From the NCBI GenBank assembly GCA_033557835.1, contig JAWQRO010000323.1:1-43108 (forward strand): 43,108 bases of DNA, given 5' to 3'. The stretch is from Helochares maculicollis. Its lineage: Eukaryota > Arthropoda > Insecta > Coleoptera > Hydrophilidae. Below, piece by piece: positions 12,077-25,530 of the stretch. Each line of letters begins with the position of its first letter. The first letter of the stretch is position 1. Made by a program: the position numbers and the translations under genes. Below the pieces are notes generated by a model. That model made no database searches. It was not told the origin of the DNA and saw only the letters and a list, made by a program, of their open reading frames with translations.

Positions 12077-12313
12077 TTGGACGTCCAAAACAGTGTTCCC
12101 ACTGAAGAATTGACTAATTTAATTAGGTCTGGGAGAGCTGTTGACAAGATGGTCGCCGCATTCGGTAACTCAAGATCTAAGACCCATTCGAGACTTTCTC
12201 AACAATATTTGGCCCGTTTTCAAAATCAAGGTTGTGCGTCAACTCGGGTAAGTGTAGATGGGACATGGGTTCACCACTTTAACCCTGAACTTCGAGAACA
12301 AATTATTGATTGA
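12077..12313 (+). pseudogene. Mariner transposase fragment with first catalytic Asp
   Basis: The longest surviving frame of the mariner copy runs 78 codons. Its end (LSQQYLARFQNQG ... VDGTWVHHFNPELREQ) corresponds to the mariner region before and around the first DD34D aspartate, at codon 12257-12259. The usual DETW is changed to DGTW. The frame begins without an ATG and ends at a TGA at 12311. In the region of the second catalytic motif (HQDN in the family), near 12525-12550, a stop codon TGA interrupts the corresponding frame. The transposase is certainly inactive. Confidence 0.8.
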
Positions 12314-12714
12314 ATTAAACCCAGTTAGTCAGCTCCAAATCAAGCAGAGATCGACATCGTCTAAGAAGTTTATGACATCTTTTATTTGGGTGACAAAAGG
12401 AATTTTGTCAATTGTTTTCACATTAGTGAAGCAATTACAGGAACATGTTACATCCCTTTGGTTCAACTAAATTGGAACCAAAACCTGTTTTGCAGAATAA
12501 AATGAAAACATTGTGACCAATGACAAAACACGTCTCAAACCAGCGATGTTGTAAAGGAGAAATTGTTTAATTTAAAATTTTTCTCCGAGGAAACCATTTT
12601 CCATCAATTGAAAAGGCTGTAGAAGTAGATGGATATTTTGCAGAAAATTACGCTAGGGAAACTACTGAAAAATGCAGTCATTGGTTGAGCCACAAACTTG
12701 TTGCGCCATCTCCG

Positions 12715-12740
12715 CACTAGGAACTTTTCAATCAGTCCAG
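12715..12740 (-). repeat. Right terminal inverted repeat of the mariner copy
   Basis: Read on the minus strand it starts CTGGACTGATTGAAAAGTT and is followed outward by the TA duplication at 12741-12742. It pairs with the left end at 11729. Confidence 0.8.
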
Positions 12741-15700
12741 TAGTTAAGGTTAAAATCAAAAATCTATCAAAGAATCAAATTATTTAATTCAGTATGCAAA
12801 AATGGTAAAAATTACATTAAAAATCCCCTTAACGTAAAGTGATGTTGAACAATGTCCACGAAAATCATCAGTTTTATAAGATTTTACAATTTATTTATAG
12901 AAACCGCCATTTAACCGGTTTGATTTGAAATAAGACGACTTGAAATGAAAATATCTAAAAACCGTGTAAACAAAGGTATAAATAACTTGTAAGATCAACA
13001 TAGGTCGTTGGTACAAGCTAGCCTTAGAACACCAACCGGCTAAAACCATTATGTTTAGTAGTATTTGCCAAGGCGTTGAATACAATTTAACATTACACAA
13101 CATGGCGCCTAATGTAAAAATACTTGTTTCGAATCTCTCAAGGGTCTTTGGCAGGAGCGATCTCTAGAATTTAAAAAACTTACAATCAATACAAGCCCAA
13201 ATATTGTTCTAGCCTAACAAATTATTTGTCAATATGAGGGTTAATTTCAATTAATCTTGCTGGTATTTACATAGCTACTATTAAATATCCAACATTTTTG
13301 TTGCATGAACAGTTTTATTTATTATTTTTGCACAGAAAAGTTGGAATTTTATGTTTATTTCTAAGAGTCTCTTAGAGAATCAAGAAAAATTGGCTTGCAT
13401 AGTATTAAACGTAGAAATTTTTGTGTAGGTGCCAACATTGACGTAACGCCTCCATAAGAATATTATCTACATACATTGTATACAGTCTGGTCACAACCTA
13501 GATAAAATGTATGCATTCAAAAATCTTGTAAGCAATTATACACATCCGTTCCCTGCACTAAAACTGATGGACAACAATTAAAAGCTTTGAGCTTAGTCAC
13601 ACGTTCGGACGTAATAAATATTGTTCGTATTTATAGTTCCCAAGACTTCGAACTCCAAACAATATTATTGCAAATTAATGTCTGGAACAGAGACTTTAAA
13701 ACTTCGTTTATTCTAACTCGTAGTTGTAAATAGAGAACAATGCCACATTACCACGGTCTAGTAATTTCCAACACTGCGTTGTTTGCCCACTACTGTTTCG
13801 AATCCGCGTGCTTTATTGGTATTTTAAATAAGTAGGAATACGTCTAGAGTCTGGCATTATATCGATACAATTTTATTATTTCCGCGTTATTTACATTCAA
13901 CTTATGCATATTTAATTGCATCTCTTCAGGTAGTGCCACGGTTTAAACGAAAAGATCAAAGTATTTGAAAATGTGATATATTCAACCCAAAAAAACCGAA
14001 ATTTCCATATTAAAAACAGTCATACGTTTATATAAAACTTCATATGTAATGTAATAATTATTCGACTGGTGGAATCATAAAAATCCTCCAAGAAGCAAAA
14101 AGCTACTGAAACATAAAACCACTCCACACTTTTCGTCTTGGCGTTCTCTCAAATGGACGACATGCAACTACGTCCTGAAAATCTACCTAGAATAGATTAA
14201 TGAATATGCACTTTAGCAGAAACCCATTGATATGACCAATAAATTTAACTTCTGGATTTAAAAACTTGTGTAATTTCTCATTTAGTAGAAAATTACTTGT
14301 GTGCTCAGAGCTCGTTCAGTTTATTGATGGACAACAATTTTCGAAACTAAATGAGCATTTATAAGAGCGTTAACTCATGCCTTAATGACTATAATTTTTA
14401 AGAGGTAACAAAGCAATTAGTTTTCCTTAATTCAATTAGGCACAAGCGCCATAAGTGCGGCTGAAGGATTAGGTCTCGGTTCCTCGTACTACAACTTGAC
14501 TTATGCAAGTTATCTAACAAGGATTACACTTCATTATACTTAGGAGGTGTTGCGCTACATTAGAGAGGAGAAAACTTTGTGGAACTTTGTGTGAATGCAT
14601 TGCTTTAAGACTTTCTGGTACGCATACGGGCTTAGTGATATTCCGTTATGCAGAGTTTTAACGTCGCTATCGCACCACTGTGATAATGGTCTTAGCAACG
14701 ATTTTAGCGGGTCATTGACACCGGCCTGATAAGTATATTGTTTGCACTGATAAGAAGCTGCAAAATCTTTTCGTTCTATTTGATAATGAACAGACGTTAG
14801 GAATGCAAGGATTTCATAAGAGTTGTTCAAATTGGAAGGCGCAGATGTGCCGAATTATTGGGACATGTTTGGTAAACCTAATTTTTCCTCATTTCGTTAA
14901 TACAAGTACGAACTTAGGCATTGAAATTGAATAATCTCCTTTTATATATGGTTTAACTTGAGAGAAATTCTCAAGTCGTATGTGGTGTGAAGCGTGAACT
15001 TTTTTGCCATTTTCATCTTAAAACTCCTCCCCTAAAAATGGATGAAAGGTCGGTTGGTGCATCATGAGTTTCAATGTGAGAACCCTACTACATCGTACAG
15101 AATTGCAAATATAGAGTTTGGCTTCGAGTTTTACTTCTGCCCACTGTACGTACTGATAATATGAATGGAGCTTGGGTACCTACATAAAAAACTGGTTTTG
15201 CAAATACAATTGTGTAACTTTAGTCGACTTACCGGACCGGTTACTACTATATCCCCAAAAGAATTCACAACTCAATATCTTGCTTGAACTTTCGAAATGT
15301 TTACAAAACGCTTCCAATGAATGCCGAAAAGAAATGGATGAGAAAACGAGAATAGTTAATTTTACAAATTTCCTAAATATTGAAAACTCCCAGTCTCTTA
15401 GATAGGGTTCAGTGAATTTGAAAGACCTTTATTACTCGTAAAACGCTCCGCACCGTTCGTTGGGATGATTACGCTACGATGAATTTCAAATGATAATAGA
15501 CACAAACGAAGTTTTTTGCTCCTCAACCCGGATAAAAAAAAACAGAATCGATCCTGTTTAAATAGTATGCTAATTCTACCATGTACATATCAGACGGAGA
15601 TTTTTCTTACTGCTTCTGCTACCACCAGCGACGCTGACACTGTCGTCGTTACCAACCGACGCCAACATAAAAGGATGCGCATTTAGGTTTTTTTTGCTTT

Positions 15701-16885
15701 GGAAATAATTTATAAATTTAAAACCCAACTCTTTTTAAGCCTTTTCAATCATTCTATTTGTATATAAAAATGTTCTTGTCGTAAGTACTGAGCCATTAAA
15801 CGGAAAACTCGCACCTTCTCAATTATTAACGTTGAAGTTATTTTTTTCGGATGGTTCAATAGATACGTAAATTACAGTCTCATTATGATGCTTAAATAAA
15901 TGATAGTTAATTGTATGCATTTGCTGAAAACAATAAGTTTAGGAGTGTAATTGTAATAATGAAAACTTACCAAAGGTTTATTATCAAATGTTTTCAAATA
16001 CGGATAGTCCCAATATCAAAAGGCGTTGCAGATAAAACAGACTTTATAACCATGTATTTTCACAGATATCATTTCAAAAAGAGGATTGTATCATTAAGCT
16101 AACCGAGACCTGTAAATTTACAGCAAGTCTCAAAATAACATTGCAAATAATACCTAAACAAAATTTGAGCGAAACCAACTACATAACGCTACTTTACAAT
16201 AATAATTCAGCTAAATAAATACCAATTCAAGGCTCGTGTACAAAGTTTAAACAATACACCGTTCTGTTAGCTCAGTTAGATTGGAACGAGTTTAGGAATA
16301 TGTCTTTTGAAAATTACGAAATCTCACTTATGTCAGCAGATGTTAGTAGTCTCGTTCTACTTTAACAATCTTCCAACACAAACTCATATCTTCCGACACA
16401 ATGTAAATATTAAAATGCTATAAATAGTTTCTTGCAGATGTTTTCGTGTTGGTAAATATTTATACGCTAACACTTTGTTGCTTCCACTGGATGGTCTTAT
16501 CAATAAAACCTCATAGTTTAATCGAACTACGAGGCATTTTTATGTATCCTACCTAAACTAAATTTCACCACCTATTTCCGCTAAAGCCTCTTTGGTTTTT
16601 CTGTTTCACATTCTTTAATCTCTGTGTTTAACATACTTAGTTCATATTTTTCTAAGCATTTCACATTAATAATTTTCGTCCACTTATCTCTACTGTTTGC
16701 TGCTCAAACCAGTGCAGGAATTCCGTCTATTTGCGTATTTTTATTACACAGTCCAATTAATTGTGCTTAGAGCTACTTATGACGCGTCTAGACTTAGCAT
16801 TTGCACGCCGTAGCCTCTACCATGACTCTCACATCATCTAGCTCTTTCTTTAAAAGTCTATCACAATGTTTTTTCTCCGCTCTAA

Positions 16886-17308
16886 TTCACAGCTTCTTCC
16901 ACCACACTTATCTATACTTCCCAAAAAGTTATCGCAACTTCTATCTATCCGCAAGAGTTATCTTTACAAGAAAATTTTAATTTCGCTGACGTCCACAGAA
17001 AAGAACTAGCCCACAAAAAACACTCTTTCAGAGAAAGTTTGCAGACAATCCAGATAAAATAGAGGACGAGAGAGAATTCCCATAAAAATGCATTGGTGGA
17101 TAGCGTGGATTCCTGAATAGTGCAAGATATGCTGTAACAAGAGCAGGAATGCATAGAAAGGAAGACCGTAACTCTGCCAAGGGGGGAACAACAAACACAT
17201 AAACTAGACGGTCATAGCGTAGACAGGGTGCGAGAGACCTGGCGGCGACTCACTTTGCTAACGGAACACCACGTCAAAACCTTTCCTCTGCTTCTGTGCG
17301 GCGGTTAA
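16886..17308 (+). pseudogene. Possible decayed coding stretch, unrecognised
   Basis: One continuous frame of 141 codons has only three internal stops, where about ten would be expected for this base composition. The translated pieces look protein-like: PQELSLQENFNFADVHRKE early, and KLDGHSVDRVRETWRRLTL near the end. No family was recognised. The 3' half is richer in G+C, which by itself lowers stop frequency, so the signal may be compositional. A decayed transposon gene is one possibility. Confidence 0.2.
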
Positions 17309-19590
17309 GTTCATAATTCACCAAACTTATAGCAGTAAATTACTTCATGTTTCAATAGCTTTGTAATATTTTACCTTTCGAAAAGCTCTTTCGAGAGCCG
17401 TGCATAAATATAAGTGGCTATTTTCCCATTTCTCCGCACCTCCACACACGACTGTATCTCGGGCTTCTGTGAAAAGTTTTGGATTTGTCAGGAATTTCAA
17501 TCACATTTATATCGTCCGCAGACGATTTTCAATATTGATAAAATCCTTACAATTGACTTTACTGGGAAAAGTTTATGAAGATATATGCGCCTCACAGTCA
17601 AATTTTTATTGCCATTCCAATTTTTTGGAATCCCTTAGGGGCGCTCTAACATTAATATATTTAAAATATGTCACTAAAAAGTGCGTAGTCCTCATTTGAC
17701 GTTATTATTTACTGTATGGCTTTGAAAATTTGGTGTGTAAGGGCAAAGAACAAAAAGTCGTTTATTAAATCAGGATGCAGACAGGTATTACAGCTTCAGA
17801 AAAAATCTTTTCGGGGATAACTTTTTTTCTAATTTAAATTGTGCAGCCATTTTTACCGCACGAATGAAAAGGGCGTGCTTAACGTTTCAAGTAAAATAAT
17901 TTATGAAACTTTAATTGCCAGCAAGCCCATTCGCAAAATTGCGCAAAAAACCTATGTACCCTTGAAAGCAGCGCTTCCCCCACGTAGTAATAACGTCCTG
18001 TGAAATGGAATTTACAAGGGATTTGACCAAAGCAACTTTAGTTTAAGGTGGTGCGAATTAGAGATTAAATTCGTTGAACAACTCTCTTTAAAATAGCAAA
18101 ATTGTGCTCACTCCCATTAACGCGCCATACGGAGCGGAAAAAACTTATTAACGAAAACATGTAATGGAACTTCCCGCTGCTTCCCGTGCCGCGTCGCGCC
18201 GGTGAAGGGGTAAAAATGTTGAAAGCCAACGATCCAAAGCTCCACCAACCAACCACACCAGCTCCAGCTCTACAACTTTCTGTTACCACGCTACTGTACG
18301 CGTCACCTAAAATTTCTCGAACCATTGGGTTTTATTGTAATATAGAGTTGTTTTGGTGGTAAAAATCGTTCAGGGCGCTACAAATAGCCATGTATATTTG
18401 CACAATATTGTACACATACATATTTGGCAGTTATTCAAAGAAAATGGGAAGCTAATATGCATCTAAAATTTTAAAGTGTATCTTATGCCGCAAAGATGAT
18501 GCTACCAACCGTTTAATTCTAAATCTTATTGGCAATAGTGTTTTCAAACTTCCTAAATTATCATCTTTTGATAAACTGATTTATTGGCAATCTTGATATA
18601 TTAGGTGATGCCTCTACTATTTTATTAGTAAAACTTACCATTCTAAGCAATAAGCTCCTTCAAATGAACTTTCTAGATCAATATATTACCTTTATTCTGT
18701 GACCAGGCAGTTCAGTGATCGTCAAGGAATCATGTCGCCATTTGCCAACATTTTTACCTAAGTTTCTGAAAATCTCAATCTCGGCACAGTGAAAATTTAT
18801 ATTTTTTATAAAAAGAATAATTTGCTTCTACTTTCAAAAGAAGGCAATTGGGGCAGAGCAAGAGATTTTGAAGTATTTAAAAACGTAATAGCCTATCTGA
18901 ATCACGAATTTCCAACAATATTAGTAATCTTATGATACAAGGTACACTTCCTTTCCTGATATTTTCTGTTGACTATATTTTTTCTAACATGCAAAACTGA
19001 TCATCTTGTATAATTTGGAGAAAATCGAAAATTCATTTCCGAAGTTTAAGTTTTACTTTATAGAAAAGTTAAGATTAAAAATAAATAACATTATTTCATC
19101 TTTAATTTTAAGATGTAAGAAACATCGGAGTTAATTGATATATTTTTTAAGAGATGGTGAATCAACTAAATCGTTATTTGCAGCATTAATTACCTCTTCC
19201 TTCAGGTTTGGTGTATTGAACATAAGTCAGATAATTGCATATTCCTTAAGTTTTAGATGAAAATCTATTTTCTTCTAACCATAATGGAGTCATTTAACTT
19301 TGTTAAAGCATTTGTTAGAATACAAATTACCGTTCTTTCTTAGGACATTGCATTTATTTACTAAGTTAACTATCAGACAATCCCAGCACATCAATGCGAA
19401 AATCTAAGATTACTACAATTACTAACGAATGATTTATCAATTAATAAGTAAAAACTCATTTTGATGTATGGTAACATTTATTAGCAGTTCAAAGGGGCTG
19501 TCGTCTGATCGCGACTGTTTTAAATAGTTAACTGCCCAACTGATCTTATATTCTAAGGAGAGCTGTGTAGTAATTCCCATTTAATTGCCC

Positions 19591-19820
19591 ATTTTGTGCT
19601 GACCAAGCCGGTGAGTTCTTCAAAAACGATTAGAAAAGGCGGGAAATCACTATGTCGAGATAAATCTCAGCGTATTTTGTATATAAGGGTAGGGACTAAC
19701 TCGTGAATTTTGTACTAAGTTAGTGAACTCTTTTCAAAAATCATTAGAGAAGGCGGGAAATCACTAGGTTGAGGCATATCTGAACTCGTGAAGATGAGAT
19801 CTTAGCATATTTTTATAATT
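19591..19820 (+). repeat. Imperfect tandem duplication of about 115 bp with repeated E2F-like site
   Basis: A unit starting ATTTTGTGCT at 19591 recurs from ATTTTGTACT at 19707. Both copies contain GTGARYTCTT, then TCAAAAA, then ATTAGA, then AAGGCGGGAAATCACTA, then GAG and an AT-rich tail ending in AGCRTATTTT. Within each unit, GGCGGGAAA (19638-19646 and 19752-19760) matches the E2F/DP consensus read on the opposite strand (TTTCCCGCC). The most conserved part of the duplication is centred on that site. Confidence 0.75.
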
Positions 19821-22800
19821 GATAAGTTGAACCGAATTAACAATTCTATAGACAAGTCACATTGGTACGACCTTGAATTTTAGATGAACATTGACGAGAA
19901 TGAAGCAATGTGAATTTTAATTGTATTTTTGGTATGCACGGACACACGTCCGCTAATTTTCTTTTATATGATAATACGCACGTCCAACGGCAATTTTTGA
20001 AGCAACAGCGCCTCACTGAATACAAATAAAACTTGGAAAATACTTCTTCTCTAGAACGGGTATTTTCTATTCGTGTTTACTACTGTGTATGCAATACTAA
20101 ACATTTGGCGCCTTAAAAATAGAACTGTTTATGATCCAGAAGTTTAAAAATAAGAGAGTGAAAATAAGCCAACATCAATTTTAATTCTGCCTTTGATTAA
20201 TTCGATATTTTGAGGTTTTTAGACATTAAAATCCTGGAAAACTTCAAAGAAGCAAACAATATAAGGCGGGTGTAGCTTGCAAACCTTTTTAATATCACAT
20301 AGATTCTGGCAAGATTATGTGTTATTAACTCCGGCAGTAATCTAGTCGTCTTTCGGAGAGAATTTGCCAACACAATACCCCCAAAATCCCTGTCTCGTAC
20401 CAAACATCACGTACTTCGTATGCGTGTTAGCGTCTCTTGTATCACCTGACCATCACAGAATATCTATCTATCGTCAGATCCCTTATTGATAATTTCAACC
20501 CGTCTGGCTTCCTCGGCACACGCGACGCCGGTGTAAATTATATCCTGAAACAATAGAGATGCGCCCTAGCCTCCTCAGCGTAATACAGTCCCTTGCGATG
20601 TATCCTTTTTTTACTTTTCTCGAGAGAGTCTAGCGGCGTTTGAATCTTGATTGCTTGTCACAACGGATAAAAGAATACTACCAACCTTTAAAAGCTCATT
20701 TTGAATAAGTAAAAACTTTAAGAAACTACCCTGGGGTTCAATGACTTTTAAAATATCTTATTACGATAAATAGGAATAGCAGAAATAGAGACGGATACTG
20801 CAGGATTTCCCTTGCGGATCTCGCTCGTGCAACTTCTTTGGCATTTAAAGAAACTATATCGTTTGTCGAAACATTATGTATGGGATGCTGTTTTCGTTAA
20901 ATTCTTACATTCCAACGTCGATTATTGCTGTGCATATTTTATTATGCAAATCATTTACTTGTTTTGCAGTTTTTCTTCATCGCTAAAAACTACCAGTCTA
21001 ATTTCAGTGAACTTGTGTAATTTGCCAATTTGGCACACTCAATCAAAATTAATAAAATAAAACATAAACTTGGTTGCACTAAAGTTGGCAATGGAAAATA
21101 GGAAATTATTTAATGCTTTTGGTTTTATCTATAATTACTTATTACTAGGAAAATTGCGTCTAAGTACTCTTTCAACAATTCTAATTGCGAGACAAAAAAG
21201 ATGCCGTGTTCCATGATAAATGAATTGTTAAATCAACAATAACAACGCTAATACCGCCATTAGAAACTAAACACAGTTATTCACCTCAACAATTGCGGTA
21301 CTTAGCTAATAATCACGGTTAAACGGTGAATTTGTGCAATACTCATAATTATAGTAGATACACGAGTAGAAACATACCGCTTTGCGTGTATGCAATAAAG
21401 ATAAAAGAAACAAATGCCAAAACAAATTCTCTTACAGAAACACTTTGTTATCTCATTTTTATATTGCGGTCTGCAATTTAAAAGTTTGGTGAGAACAGCG
21501 AGCCGATTCTGATGTACAGATATTATTTAAACATCCTCTGCAAATACAAACGCACTATTGATAAGAGAATGTGTGCGTAGATAAAGACACTAACTAACCT
21601 AGCTCACTACAGATGGGCTTGTCTATTGCCAATCTAGAGGATGCACACAAACGTGAAGTGTTTAGTTAATAAATTCAAGGTTTGTGTACATGCTGTTTGT
21701 TGTTTCAATTATGTCAAGTGAGATAAATAGTTTTTATACACATAGTCACGGAATAAATTGATATTACAGTGACCCCTTAATTGAAAAGGGGGGATAACAT
21801 GACTACTACGAATGGGCGGAGCTACATAAGCGCATTATGTAGAATATTTTAATTATCCATGTATATAAATAAAATGAGTAATAGATTTAAATTTAGGTCA
21901 AGACTGCATTCTGCCTACGTGCAAACAAGCAGATGCAATTACAAATGATTTTATCAACTCAAAATCCTATAACATAGTAAATTTATTTGCTCGTTTACAA
22001 AGTTCCAACTTTCTATTTTCCAATAATCTGACATGTAATAAGGTAAGCAGCCTTTACACTCAATAACCAGTAAATCATTGTTGGTTCATATTTCATACAT
22101 AATTATTGCAAAGTCAGACATTCTAAACATTTTTATCGGCTTTTGCACGAATGTATCTGCATGTCAAATATAATAAAAGGTTTTTTTATTCAATTTATTA
22201 GTAGAGAAAAATGCAACAGCAGTAAAATTTTGGAGAACGAAGTTAGACAACTACGGCTTAATATAGACGACCAACTAAAATAGGCAACTTAACACAGCAA
22301 CAACTGATGGACATCCCCAGTGCAATGCTCCATACTCTAATCCGGCTTCATATGGACTAGTACTAACTAAACCACACCTATGCTTGTAATATATCGATGT
22401 CGACCATGCGAGAAATGTATCGTTCTCGTAGATACGAAGACATAAAGATGGATAAATACGTCCTGCGGAGTTGTATAGAGTACAGCTGAATATATGTGGG
22501 ATATGAAACGTTTCAGAACAAGCCAACAAAATCCATTTTGTTTAACGGTCACTGCAAAAATACTGTCAAAGTTAGATCGATGAAAACAAAAACAAATGCA
22601 AAAATATTGACTGTGTTTATTATGCGAAATTTTGCATGATAAAACTGGATCTCTTCCGTACATATGGCAGTAATTTGTGAGAAATATATTTTTTTATCGC
22701 AAATTCAGTCTATTTTTAGACCACTAAAAACGTTTGCGCGATATTGAATTCCTGTTTACAAAAAATATAATATTAATTTCCGTGCGATTTCGTTTGCAGG

Positions 22801-25077
22801 CCGGGTAGCGCAAGCAGCATTTAATTGGAAAACAGAAAAAGTGCGACTTCGTATATATTTTGTAATTAAATGTAAATAATTTCCTATTTTGAATATGTGC
22901 GTGATTTTCTCCCGACATTGCGGCGCACCACTCTAGAAATGTTCCGTGTACATTTCTAAACAAAAATAACAATTTCAAAAATTTCAACGTAATGAGTAAA
23001 TTGTCAAAACTTTATTAATTTTTCATTGCGAAAGTTTCGTACTACCGACTCGACCAGACCGTATCTGGCAGGGAGAGCACTTTCCGTTAAGTAGTTTGTT
23101 AATTACTGGTATGGCATAATAAAATCAGTTCTCTGATATACACAAAAAGTTTACCTGATGTTTATTAGTTTTTACTTTGAGAAGTTTCTGAATGTAACAG
23201 CTAATTACTATTTTAAAGTTATTTAATATTTTAAGCATCCACAAACAAAACCTGCAGGGCTTTTTGTGTGTTCTATCCACTTTTTCCCGTCTCCCATTTA
23301 CTTTTTTTGGTCGTAGTGTCCCGAATTTTTCTGGGATTAATTTTTATTGATTGTTTTTGTAGTGTGTACGCCGCATTAATTTACGTTCTAATGTTCGTTT
23401 CACGATTTTTTGTGAATTCAAGCTTCATACACATTTTTCATTCTGTTGTTTGCTACTTTTCCGTTATCAATGTTTTTAATTTTTCTTGTTTACATTATTT
23501 ATCTTAACTCGTGATAATATTTAACATAGTTGTGCTGTTATTTTGGATGCTTTCCCTATTGACTTCACAACCACATAATAGTGTGGCAACTTTTTATAAA
23601 CTAAATTTTATGTGAATATAAACTACTAATATTTAATTTTAGATATACTACTAAATCCTTCTTTAAAAAATTTAAAGGAAGCTTTACTGCTCCTATAAAT
23701 TAGGTTTAATTGCCTGGGCAGTAGGTATTCTCTTAGCTTTACTGTTATACAACTGTTGTCGCCGGACGTTCGTTAGCATAAGCTAATCGATTTCTTTTTT
23801 AGTAGCAGTAAATAGTTTAACAAACTAGGCCCCTGCTTCATTGCTTATTCCAATTCGATTTGCCCGTTTACTCAATAAATTTCCATAATACGCAGGCAAG
23901 TGGCTTTAATATTTGCAAATTTGCAATCTTAATGGCCACTTGTTGCAATTATTTCCAATACTTGCAAACTAAGGATCTACTATATATTACCCAGAATGGC
24001 CAGAATATTTGTACTTCCTACCAATGGCCGCATTTGTTATTTAAGAATCTTAGAGCTTGTGTGCTTGGACTCGAGGTGACAATGGTATAAGTATCTAATT
24101 TTGTGAAAAAACTTTTCAAAAATGTCTATTTAAACTGAGCAACAACTTCGAATTCATTTAGACGATTGGAAGTAATTATCAGTACTGGGGTCTACTATTC
24201 ATTTTATCAATTGTAAATAGATAAACTAATTAAATTGATGATGCGTTTTTATAAATACTGCACTGACCATGAATAATATTGTACAAAGCGGGCGTGTCAT
24301 TCTTTATGGTCTGTAAATACTCTTAAAATATAACCGCAGTCAGCTCAAATGACGAAATTGTTATTTTTGCGATAAATCAGTCATGTGTGGTAGATTTTTT
24401 AAGCAAGCTTGATAGTATATCAATTGTTTTTATGTGCAATTTCTAACCGCGTGACTATTGTCCTGTGAATGTCAATCAATCAATCGATTATAAGACTTAA
24501 CAGGTAAATACTGGACAGAAAACATTCGTACGTTCTTAAAATTAATGATCTTTATTCGAACAAATCAATTATAATGTCAAATTTGGGGTGATGTAAAAAC
24601 GATAAATTACTAAAACATTTGAAAGAAAGACTTCAGAGGAGGTACATATCGTTGTGTTACGTCTGTGTGTAGTTTTTTCGATTTTGTTTACAATAATGAA
24701 ACCAGTCGTTTGAAAGGTAGATGTGCAACTGTATTTAAGATTGTGGCTCTTTACAAAATAAAGAAATCCCGCCATTACAAAATTACAAAAATCAAACCAC
24801 TAACCATAAGCTCTCTTTCCCTCTCTCTCCCTTGTCGCTCCTTTCTTCATTTCGTCGTTGTATATCTGATTAATATACAGTGTTTTAAAATTAGTGATAG
24901 GTTTTTGTTTTCATTTTGGGGCATAATTAGTAACTGAGATATTAATTACATGTACATATTGAGAACCACTGTTGGAATTCCCTATGACGTCGTCGGTCGA
25001 ACACAGACGAATATAAGAATCGCCTTCTTGTTTACGCTTAAAGCATCTGGACTCGAAACTGAGGAAATACTAATTAA

Positions 25078-25155
25078 AAACTGTCGTTGAAAAGAAATAA
25101 ATAGCCCAATAAATTTCAACCGGAGAGGAAAAACAAGCGCCACATGTTTGGTCAG
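25078..25155 (+). repeat. Dispersed repeat, copy B
   Basis: It matches the stretch at 972-1045 over about 75 bp, as described there, in the same orientation. It lies about 375 bp before the ~260-bp tandem duplication that starts at 25531. A poorer third relative may lie at 25351-25405 (GCGCAATACATTT ... GCAGAAAAGCG ... GCATGTTTTTCTGTC). Confidence 0.55.
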
Positions 25156-25530
25156 ATTGCATTTATTTCAATTTGTTTTCAATAGATTATTTACTATTAC
25201 GTAAGTTAGCTTAACTTTTTTATGCCTTATTCAAAGATAGACAAATTTACTTATATGCAAATCATCTGAACTTACTAAGCACGGAACAAGAAAATCCATC
25301 ATTTTATTGTAAACAAGGTGATAAAAATGAAAGCGGATGCTCATCAAAAGACGTAAAGCGCAATACATTTACAACAACGGACGCAGAAAAGCGGTGCATG
25401 TTTTTCTGTCGTCACAATAACATGAATTTGTACTATTAATTGTGATAGAAATTGACTGTAGGCCATCGTATTTAAGTAGCCATCGAATTTTAAAGATAAA
25501 CAATGTCGACAATTAAGTTATTGTTTAGTT

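Larger units (their letters stand above)
11727..12742 (+). mobile_element. Internally deleted mariner element inside headcase intron 1
   Basis: TA target-site duplications at 11727-11728 and 12741-12742 enclose imperfect inverted repeats. These share GGTTGAAAAGTT on the left (11736-11747) and GATTGAAAAGTT, read inward, on the right. In between lie decayed mariner transposase pieces in several frames: SMEDCFGRPK near 12062, a segment ending VDGTWVHHFNPELREQ at about 12251-12303, KKFMTSFIWVTKGIL near 12364-12408, QTSDVVKEKLFNLKF at about 12537-12581, and EVDGYFAENYARETTEK near 12623. At 1016 bp it is shorter than the roughly 1.3 kb of intact mariners. The YSPD segment with the third catalytic Asp is missing at about 12580-12600. 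It has the same orientation as the host gene. Confidence 0.88.
12743..25077 (+). other. Headcase intron 1, middle part
   Basis: AT-rich intronic DNA without a supportable gene. A perfect hairpin with arms ACTTGAGA/TCTCAAGT and a 5-base loop lies at 14956-14976. GCTCT-TTCG-AGAGC forms a small hairpin at 17385-17398. CpG-richer blocks at about 17150-17300, 18150-18310 and 20480-20600 stand out from the background and may be regulatory. A CT-rich run lies near 24810-24845. A pyrimidine tract with CAGGTAGT at 13918-13932 resembles a weak ratchet splice site. Open frames such as the minus-strand ones at 14555-14830, 20197-20403 and 22275-22663 resemble no family I know. Confidence 0.65.

Noticed and set aside
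13780..13815. tRNA/SINE B-box-like GTTTCGAATCC
   Set aside because: No A box at proper distance upstream and no complementary T-stem; single short match only.
13918..13932. Ratchet-like CTCTTCAG|GTAGTG in intron 1
   Set aside because: The acceptor is fair but GTAGTG is a weak donor; it is far poorer than the site at 36404.
16260..16310. tRNA-like A box (TTAGCTCAGTTAG)
   Set aside because: No matching B box, anticodon stem or acceptor stem follows.
18065..18325. Minus-strand 86-codon frame
   Set aside because: It arises from a local G+C-rich patch; the translation has no recognisable domain and regulatory DNA explains it as well.
19185..19210. Ratchet-like CTCTTCCTTCAG|GTTTGG in intron 1
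   Set aside because: The acceptor is good but GTTTGG is not a usable regenerated donor.
22275..22663. Minus-strand frames with YEAGLEYGALHWG resembling a LINE segment
   Set aside because: The similarity is limited to a few residues; no reverse-transcriptase catalytic motif or neighbouring LINE sequence is visible.
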